From Pseudomonadota bacterium (GTDB lineage: Bacteria > Pseudomonadota > Alphaproteobacteria > Caulobacterales > Caulobacteraceae), in the NCBI GenBank assembly GCA_023445705.1, contig JAEXKM010000070.1, positions 1-27,180 on the forward strand: a stretch of 27,180 bases of DNA. Direction: 5' to 3'. Numbering within the stretch: the first letter of the stretch is position 1; the number at the start of each line of letters is the position of its first letter. Of this stretch, positions 22,282 to 27,180 are shown piece after piece. A program made the translations under genes and the position numbers. The notes beneath the pieces were generated by a model. That model was not told the DNA's origin. It was given only the letters and a program-made list of their open reading frames with translations, and did not search any database.

Positions 22282-23298
22282 TTGGACGCCGTCAGCGCCC
22301 CTGTCGCCCGCGAGCAGGCTGTCTCGATCGATGGCCTGCTGGAGCTGGCGCGCCCCGACATGGCCAAGGTCGACGCACTCATCCGCGACCGGATGCAGAG
22401 CCCTGTGTCGGTGATCCCGGCGTTGGCCGAGCATCTGATCGGTGGCTCGGCCAAGCGCCTGCGCCCGCTTCTCACCATCGCCGCGGCGCGCGTCGCGGGG
22501 AGTGAGGACGACGCCTGCATCAAGCTGGCCGCCGCGGTCGAGTTCATCCATACTGCGACGCTTCTCCACGACGACGTGGTCGACTCCTCGCAACTGCGCC
22601 GCGGCAAGGTCGCGGCCCACCTCATCTGGGGCGCTCCGGCCAGCGTCCTCGTGGGCGACTTCCTGTTCGCCCGCGCGTTCGAACTGATGGTCGAGGCCGG
22701 CTCCATGCAGGCGCTGGAGATCCTGGCCCGCGCCAGCCGCGTCATCGCCGAAGGCGAGGTGCTGCAGCTCACCCGCGCACACGACCTGAACCTGTCGCAG
22801 GATCTCTATCTGGAAATCATCAAGGCCAAGACCGCTGAGCTGTTCGCGGCTGCTGCCGAAGCTGGCGCAGTCTCGGCGGGTGCGGCGCCCGAGCGCTGCG
22901 AAGCGCTGCGGCGGTTCGGCCAGGACCTCGGCCTGGCTTTCCAGCTCGTGGACGATGCTCTGGACTATACCGGCGCCAGCGAGACGCTCGGCAAGAACCC
23001 CGGGGACGACTTCCGCGAGGGCAAGGCCACCTTGCCCCTGTTGCTGGCGATCGCCCGCACCGGCGCGCCGGAAAAGCCGTTCTGGGATCGCACCGTCGGC
23101 CGCCGTGAGCAGACCGACGAAGACTTCGACCGGGCGTGCGCTCTGATCGCCTCCACCGGCGCGGGAACGGCCACCCTGGCCCTGGCCGGAGACTATGCGA
23201 TCGCGGCCAAGGGACGTCTGGCCGATTTCGCCTCCAGCAACAGCTGGCGGCCCGCCCTTGAGGACCTCGCGGACTTCGCAGTCCAGCGGAAGGCCTGA
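22282..23298 (+). CDS. ispB: Long-chain polyprenyl diphosphate synthase (octaprenyl/decaprenyl type)
   Basis: 338 residues from TTG 22282; GGAG is about 10 bases upstream. The first Asp-rich motif is DDVVD (97-101) and the second DDALD (224-228), with GGSAKRLRP (IPP-binding) and GKNPGDDFREGKATLP between the second motif and the end. It condenses isopentenyl units onto a short allylic starter to make the ubiquinone side chain. Small residues before the first motif (EFIHTATLLHDD) fit a long-chain product; whether eight or ten units cannot be told. A longer reading from 22222 (GTG-type/ATG region) adds unconserved residues. Confidence 0.92.
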   Translation: MDAVSAPVAREQAVSIDGLLELARPDMAKVDALIRDRMQSPVSVIPALAEHLIGGSAKRLRPLLTIAAARVAGSEDDACIKLAAAVEFIHTATLLHDDVVDSSQLRRGKVAAHLIWGAPASVLVGDFLFARAFELMVEAGSMQALEILARASRVIAEGEVLQLTRAHDLNLSQDLYLEIIKAKTAELFAAAAEAGAVSAGAAPERCEALRRFGQDLGLAFQLVDDALDYTGASETLGKNPGDDFREGKATLPLLLAIARTGAPEKPFWDRTVGRREQTDEDFDRACALIASTGAGTATLALAGDYAIAAKGRLADFASSNSWRPALEDLADFAVQRKA

Positions 23299-23309
23299 GA
23301 GGCCTTTTT
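23290..23309 (+). terminator. First of two tandem terminators after the prenyl synthase
   Basis: AAGGCC (23290-23295), 5-base loop TGAGA, GGCCTT (23301-23306) and a T-run to 23309. The hairpin contains the gene's own TGA stop. Confidence 0.65.
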
Positions 23310-23319
23310 GATCCAAAAG

Positions 23320-23347
23320 AAAGGCCGCTCCGGAGAGCGGCCTTTTT
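23320..23347. terminator. Strong intrinsic terminator between ispB and fumC
   Basis: AAAGGCCGCTC, loop CGGA, GAGCGGCCTTT, then TTT: an 11-bp perfect stem with T-run on the plus strand and A-run (AAAAGAAA) on the left, so it can end transcripts from both convergent genes. Confidence 0.93.
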
Positions 23348-23371
23348 CGTATCTGGCTCGGACGATGATGA

Positions 23372-24763
23372 TCAGCCGGGGCTGATCATCTTTTCCGGAC
23401 GCACGACCTCGTCGAACTCGGCGTCAGTGACGTAGCCGCCGCCGACCGCTTCCTCGCGCAGGGTGGTGCCGTTCTTGTGGGCCGTCTTGGCGATCTTGGC
23501 GGCGTTGTCGTAGCCGATCTTCGGGGCCAGGGCGGTCACCAGCATCAGGGAGCGCTCGAGCGCGGCCTTGATGTTGTCTTCGCGGGCCTCGATGCCGACC
23601 ACGCAGTTGTCGGTGAACGAGATCGACGCATCGGCCAGCAGGCGGCAGGACTGCAGGAAGTTGTACGCCATCACCGGATTGAAGACGTTCAGCTCGAAGT
23701 GGCCCGAGGCGCCGGCGAAGGTCAGGGTGGCGTTGTTGCCGAAGACTTGGGTGCAGACCATGGTCATGGCCTCGCACTGGGTCGGGTTGACCTTGCCCGG
23801 CATGATCGACGAGCCCGGCTCATTCTCCGGCAGCGACAGTTCGCCCAGGCCCGAGCGCGGGCCGGAGCCCAGGAAGCGGATGTCGTTGGCGATCTTGAAC
23901 AGCGAGCCGGCGACGGTGTTGATCGCGCCGTGGCTGAACACCATGGCGTCGTGCGCGGCCAGGGCCTCGAACTTGTTAGGGGCGCTCACGAAGGGCAGGT
24001 GGGTGATGTCGGCGATCTTCTTGGCGACCAGCTCGGCGAAGCCGACGGGGGCGTTGAGGCCGGTGCCGACGGCGGTGCCGCCCTGGGCCAGCTCATAAAG
24101 GCCGTAGAGCGTGTCCTTGATCCGGCGCACGCCGTTGGCGATCTGCTGCGAGTAGCCGGAGAACTCCTGGCCCAGGGTCAGCGGCGTCGCGTCCTGGGTG
24201 TGGGTCCGGCCGATCTTGATGATGTGGTCGAAGTCCTTGGTCTTGGTCTTCAGCGCCGCGTGCAGGTGCTCCAGCGCCGGCATCAGCTCCTTGGCCACCT
24301 GCTCGGCGCAGGCGATGTGCATGGCCGTCGGATAGGTGTCGTTCGACGACTGGCTCATGTTGACGTGGTCGTTCGGGTGGACCGGCTTCTTGGAGCCCAT
24401 CTCGCCGCCCAGCATCTCGATGGCGCGGTTCGAGATCACCTCGTTCGCGTTCATGTTCGACTGGGTGCCCGAACCAGTCTGCCAGACCACCAGCGGGAAG
24501 TGGTCGTCCAGCTTGCCGTCGATGACTTCCTGGGCTGCGGCCACGATCGCGGCGCCGATGGCGGGGTCGAGGCGGCCGAGTTCCATGTTGGCTTCGGCGG
24601 CGGCGCGCTTGACGATACCGAGAGCCCGGATGATCGGCTTCGGCTGCTTCTCCCAGCCGATCTTAAAGTTGCCGATCGAGCGTTGCGACTGCGCGCCCCA
24701 GTAGACGTTGGTCGCGACCTCGATAGGTCCGAATGTGTCGGTCTCGGTGCGGGTCGCGCTCAT
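23372..24763 (-). CDS. fumC: Class II fumarate hydratase
   Basis: 463 residues, the class II length. GSGTQSNMNANEVI (about 97-110), HPNDHVNMSQSSNDTYPTA, GRTHTQDATPLTLGQEF and the lyase signature GSSIMPGKVNP (317-327, catalytic Ser loop) are all present, with VGIEAREDN near the C-terminus. It interconverts fumarate and malate in the citric-acid cycle without an iron-sulfur cluster. GGAG lies 9 bases before the ATG at 24763. Single-gene unit; divergent from the RusA-like gene, with 82 bp between. Confidence 0.98.
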   Translation of the reverse strand: MSATRTETDTFGPIEVATNVYWGAQSQRSIGNFKIGWEKQPKPIIRALGIVKRAAAEANMELGRLDPAIGAAIVAAAQEVIDGKLDDHFPLVVWQTGSGTQSNMNANEVISNRAIEMLGGEMGSKKPVHPNDHVNMSQSSNDTYPTAMHIACAEQVAKELMPALEHLHAALKTKTKDFDHIIKIGRTHTQDATPLTLGQEFSGYSQQIANGVRRIKDTLYGLYELAQGGTAVGTGLNAPVGFAELVAKKIADITHLPFVSAPNKFEALAAHDAMVFSHGAINTVAGSLFKIANDIRFLGSGPRSGLGELSLPENEPGSSIMPGKVNPTQCEAMTMVCTQVFGNNATLTFAGASGHFELNVFNPVMAYNFLQSCRLLADASISFTDNCVVGIEAREDNIKAALERSLMLVTALAPKIGYDNAAKIAKTAHKNGTTLREEAVGGGYVTDAEFDEVVRPEKMISPG

Positions 24764-24845
24764 CTGTCCAGGCTCCGTTCAATACGCAGCGCCGGTTTAA
24801 CGAACGCGGGCGAGACTGCAAGGCGTCGAGGCCCTATGGAACGGC

Positions 24846-25235
24846 ATGGACGACGATTGGATACAGCACGGCAAGGTGCGCGCCCGCGAAGCGGATGGCG
24901 TTGTCGAGGTGGTCGTCGACGGCCTGACCACGCAGGCCAAGTACTACAAGCCGCTGATCTACGAGTTCTTCCGCAAGGCCTGGCGCGGTTCCCGGCCGAC
25001 CTGGGGCGAGTTCGCGGTGGAGATCGTGATGGAGTTCATCGGCGACCCGCCTTGGATCGATCTCGACAACCTGGCCAAGGCCATCCTCGACGCCATCAAG
25101 GGTTACACCTTTCATGACGACGCCCAGGTCGCGCGCCTGCTTGTAGAGCGCCGTGCAGGCGAGCGAGAGCGGATCGTCGTCACCGTGCGCAAGCTTTCGG
25201 ACGTGAACCGGCTCGGCGAGCCCTACCAGCGCTAA
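24846..25235 (+). CDS. RusA-family Holliday-junction resolvase-like endonuclease
   Basis: 129 residues. The sequence WIDLDNLAKAILDAIKG then FHDDAQV is the RusA active-site region: Asp72, Asp74 and Asp91 line up with E. coli RusA Asp70, Asp72 and Asp91, and Lys78 with its conserved Lys. The family cuts four-way DNA junctions as a homodimer. RusA genes usually travel in prophages, but here neighbours are fumC and a small kinase and no phage genes are seen. The ATG lacks a strong Shine-Dalgarno. Activity is inferred from the complete acidic triad. Confidence 0.9.
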   Translation: MDDDWIQHGKVRAREADGVVEVVVDGLTTQAKYYKPLIYEFFRKAWRGSRPTWGEFAVEIVMEFIGDPPWIDLDNLAKAILDAIKGYTFHDDAQVARLLVERRAGERERIVVTVRKLSDVNRLGEPYQR

Positions 25236-25304
25236 GCGCTTGGCGGCCTTGTCGATCGGGGCGTGGAAGGGTGACTATCGCCCGATGAGCGTATCGGAGG
25301 GGCA

Positions 25305-25892
25305 ATGGCTCGGTCGTTGGGAGTGGTTGTTCTGCTGGTGGGCCCGTCGTGTGCTGGTAAGTCGACCCTGGCCGAGGCGGTGCAGACCCTCAGTCCCGAG
25401 CCGTATCTGATCCAGTCCCTCGACGGCTTGTTCGCCGCGATCCCTGACGCCTACGGCGGCCATGGGCAACATACGCTCGAAGGGTTTCGCTATGACCAGC
25501 CGGCTCCGGAAGGCGCCGAGGAGGTCCTGCGCATCGCATGTGGGCCTGTGGGCTGGCGGTTCCTCGAAGGCTTCCATCGCGCGGTGGCCGCCTATGCTCG
25601 CGCCGGCGTCAATGTCGTGGTCGACGATATGCTGCTTGATATGGAGGTGCTGGAGGATTGGGCGGTCGCGCTTGCAAACCTCCCGACCCTGCTGGTCAAG
25701 GTCGTGGCCCCCATGGAGGAGTTGCTACGGCGGGAGCGCGCCCGGACGCGCCGCTCCACGCCTGGGCTGGCACGGGGGCATTTTGACCTGCACCGAGGCG
25801 TCGTGGCCGACCTCGACATCGATACGTCGCTGGTCAGTCCGGCGGAGGGCGCAGCCCGGGTCCTGGCCTTGGCGGCCAAGGCCAGGGCTTGA
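25305..25892 (+). CDS. Chloramphenicol-phosphotransferase-like P-loop kinase
   Basis: 195 residues. A Walker A GPSCAGKST (13-21) is followed by SLDGLF, GVNVVVDDML and KVVAPMEELLRRERARTRR, then PGLARGHFDLHRG and DIDTSLVSP, the order found in the CPT family (chloramphenicol 3-O-phosphotransferase and relatives). Most members on bacterial chromosomes are not proven resistance enzymes, so the true substrate is unknown. GGAGGGGC just precedes the ATG. It stands 69 bp after the RusA-like gene and converges with sciP; hairpin 25908-25931 follows. Confidence 0.88.
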   Translation: MARSLGVVVLLVGPSCAGKSTLAEAVQTLSPEPYLIQSLDGLFAAIPDAYGGHGQHTLEGFRYDQPAPEGAEEVLRIACGPVGWRFLEGFHRAVAAYARAGVNVVVDDMLLDMEVLEDWAVALANLPTLLVKVVAPMEELLRRERARTRRSTPGLARGHFDLHRGVVADLDIDTSLVSPAEGAARVLALAAKARA

Positions 25893-25907
25893 GCCGAAAA
25901 CGACAAC

Positions 25908-25931
25908 GGCCGCGCCGGGGCCGGCGCGGCC
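25908..25931. terminator. Hairpin between the CPT-like gene and sciP
   Basis: GGCCGCGCCG (25908-25917) and CGGCGCGGCC (25922-25931) are perfect complements around a 4-base loop, in the 72-bp gap between two convergent genes. A few T's follow (ATCATTTCG) and AAAA precedes, so bidirectional termination is likely. Confidence 0.7.
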
Positions 25932-25964
25932 ATCATTTCGTCTGCGCCCCAGAGGGCCGGAGGC

Positions 25965-26252
25965 TCAGCGATATTGCTGCAGGCGCGTGGTCCGCAGGCC
26001 GGCAAGGCCGTGGCGATCGATCGACTTCTGCCAAGCGAGGAATTCCTCGTTGGTCAGGGAGTAGCGTTCGCAGGCTTCGTCCAGCGTGAGCAGGCCGCCA
26101 CGCACGGCGGCGACGACCTCGGCCTTGCGGCGGATCACCCAGCGGCCAGTGTCCGGCGGCGGCAGGTCCTTAAGCGTCAGCGGCGCACCCGTCGGGCCGA
26201 TCACGTACGCCTCGCCGCGGCTGTTCGTGCGTGTCTGCTGTTGTTGCAACAT
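25965..26252 (-). CDS. sciP: DUF1153 helix-turn-helix protein, SciP-like CtrA inhibitor
   Basis: 95 residues. After a Gln-rich start (MLQQQQTRTN) come VIGPTGAPLTLKDLPPPDTGRWVI, RRKAEVVAAVRGGLLTLDEACERY and LTNEEFLAWQKSIDRHGLAGLR, the near-invariant blocks of DUF1153. Its founding member, Caulobacter SciP, is a small DNA-binding protein that blocks transcription by the cell-cycle regulator CtrA in swarmer cells. Synteny supports this: flgE lies directly upstream on the same strand, as I recall from Caulobacter crescentus. Full length, no damage. The direct link to CtrA here is inferred from homology. Confidence 0.93.
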   Translation of the reverse strand: MLQQQQTRTNSRGEAYVIGPTGAPLTLKDLPPPDTGRWVIRRKAEVVAAVRGGLLTLDEACERYSLTNEEFLAWQKSIDRHGLAGLRTTRLQQYR

Positions 26253-26418
26253 GGCTTTACGCCTTTCCGACCATCACTGTTCCGGCCGAACGTAGCCGGG
26301 TGAGCATAACAGCCGGTGAATCACGATAGTAAACAAAACCTTATCCATGATTTACCGGTGTTCGCTTTTGGTACAGTTTAAGTTATCGGTCGATGAATAG
26401 AGAAATTAACGATAAATA
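26253..26418 (-). promoter_or_regulatory. AT-rich upstream region of sciP
   Basis: 166 bp between flgE and sciP, much richer in A/T than its surroundings. It holds a GANTC site, the CcrM methylation target (GAATC at 26318-26322), and two TTAA half-sites (26378-26381 and 26406-26409), but no complete TTAA-N7-TTAA CtrA box was seen. It should contain the sciP promoter and the end of the flgE transcript. Confidence 0.6.
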
Positions 26419-27180
26419 TTACCTCTTAATGTTGATCAACTCCTCAAGCATCTGATCGGCAGTCGTAATAATCTTGGAGGATGCCGAGTAAGCTTTCTGA
26501 GTGGTGATCAGTCCGGTGAACTCGGAAGAGAGGTCGACGGTCGACGCTTCCAAGGTGCCAGCAGCAATTTCCCCGGCTCCGCCGATACCCGGCTGCTTGA
26601 TCACGAACTCACCAGAAGGAATGGTGGCGCGATAAGCATTTCCGCTGACCGCCGCCAGACCATCTGGATTGGCGAAACTGGCCAGTCCGATCTTCGCGAT
26701 CTGTCGGACTTCAGAGTTGTCGAAGATCGCGGACACGACGCCATCTTCGCTGACTTCGACGCCGACGACGTTACCAACATTGGCGCCGTCCGAGTTCGAG
26801 GAGTTGAGCGTGGAGGGCGAGGCGTACTGGGTGACCTTGCTCCAATCCAGGTCGATGGCGGAGGCCTCGATGCCCAGATTGTCCGCCCAGCGCGGCGTCC
26901 CGGCGCTTCCCGATGCGCCCAGATTGATCTGCGCCGTGGGGCTGCCGCCGAAAAGCGTCGTGGCGGCGTTGGCCAGGTCGAGCTGGCCGTCCGCGGTGAA
27001 GGCGACGTTGCCCGATGCGATCAAGCCGTTCGCCGCGTCCACATCGCTCGCCGGCACCGCGTACATTTCCGCCTTCCACAGGTTCGGGTTCGCGTCGTCC
27101 TTCAGGAAGGCGACCGCGACCTTATGGGTGGCGCCCACGGAGTCGATGACGTTCATCTCGAAGGTGAAGTCGGGTTGGAT
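26419..27180 (-). CDS. flgE: Flagellar hook protein FlgE, C-terminal part (cut by window edge)
   Basis: About 253 residues, open at the right edge (the frame continues as IQPDFTFEMNVIDS, so ATG 27156 is internal). The end TVDLSSEFTGLITTQKAYSASSKIITTADQMLEELINIKR is the conserved coiled-coil tail of hook/rod proteins (FlgE/FlgG family), with QKAYSASSKIITTADQML as the diagnostic stretch. The middle region is Ala/Ser/Asn-rich and varied, as in hook D1/D2 domains. It is an extracellular filament protein of the flagellum exported by the type III system. Composition is lower in G+C than neighbours because of Asn/Thr/Ser content. Confidence 0.93.
   Translation of the reverse strand: MQPDFTFEMNVIDSVGATHKVAVAFLKDDANPNLWKAEMYAVPASDVDAANGLIASGNVAFTADGQLDLANAATTLFGGSPTAQINLGASGSAGTPRWADNLGIEASAIDLDWSKVTQYASPSTLNSSNSDGANVGNVVGVEVSEDGVVSAIFDNSEVRQIAKIGLASFANPDGLAAVSGNAYRATIPSGEFVIKQPGIGGAGEIAAGTLEASTVDLSSEFTGLITTQKAYSASSKIITTADQMLEELINIKR

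Noticed and set aside
23477..25117. 546-residue plus-strand open frame opposite fumC
   Set aside because: Low-complexity shadow (Gly/Val/Arg/His-rich) of fumC, typical of high-GC DNA.
25305..25892. Chloramphenicol resistance gene
   Set aside because: The fold matches CPT, but chromosomal relatives are mostly of unknown substrate and nothing in the context shows a resistance role.
26253..26418. Full CtrA box upstream of sciP
   Set aside because: The TTAA half-sites are not spaced by 7 bases from another TTAA, so only half-sites are reported.
1..27180. CRISPR array, insertion sequence or integrase
   Set aside because: No regular direct repeats with spacers, no transposase or recombinase frame and no flanking target duplications were seen.

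Overview
The window is high-GC chromosomal DNA from an alphaproteobacterium, most likely order Caulobacterales (a Caulobacter or Phenylobacterium relative). The strongest pointers are a DUF1153 protein closely matching the cell-cycle regulator SciP, sitting just downstream of a flagellar hook gene (flgE) as I recall from Caulobacter, and the frequent small conserved secreted proteins. Genes are dense, short operons on both strands, with no tRNA, rRNA, CRISPR array, insertion sequence or complete prophage seen. Genus cannot be fixed from the sequence alone.

Layout. 1-1480 (-): start of a hydantoinase/5-oxoprolinase gene cut by the window edge. 1552-3833 (+): a TerB/J-domain protein, a small membrane protein and a DUF900 alpha/beta-hydrolase. 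3952-5471 (+): a two-gene unit of an ABM-fold protein and an acyl-CoA dehydrogenase. 5542/5563-7566 (+): an OprO/P-type porin with a problematic start codon, and a lipoprotein. 7574-10124: a CYP153-type P450 (-) divergent from an Old Yellow Enzyme family oxidoreductase (+), sharing a 172-bp control region with a perfect 12-bp palindrome. A REP-like palindromic element (10141-10276) lies between the oxidoreductase and an SMP-30/gluconolactonase-family gene.

10301-15126 (-): a run read from right to left as thyA, a small PsiF-like secreted protein, an OmpR-type response regulator, its histidine kinase, folA and the SMP-30 gene. thyA and folA are functional partners (thymidylate/folate cycle), here separated by a two-component system whose kinase gene ends only 16 bp before folA. 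15327-18590: a small secreted protein, DUF924 (-), ilvC with a good terminator, a Cys-rich secreted protein, and a Pvc16_N/DUF4255 protein related to contractile injection systems. 18587-19276 (-): M23 peptidase. 19659-21053 (+): otsA. 21063-22167 (-): a MazG-like protein and a TrmN6-like methyltransferase. 22282-23298 (+): polyprenyl diphosphate synthase. 23372-24763 (-): fumC. 24846-25892 (+): a RusA-like resolvase and a CPT-like kinase. 25965-27180 (-): sciP and the 3' part of flgE.

Most of the window is ordinary core metabolism. The places that merit a second look are the CYP153/OYE control region, the porin start (a strong Shine-Dalgarno placed before ATC, not ATG), the isolated Pvc16_N gene, the two-component system lodged between thyA and folA, and the AT-rich sciP upstream region. 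No convincing new multi-gene defence or mobile system was found.
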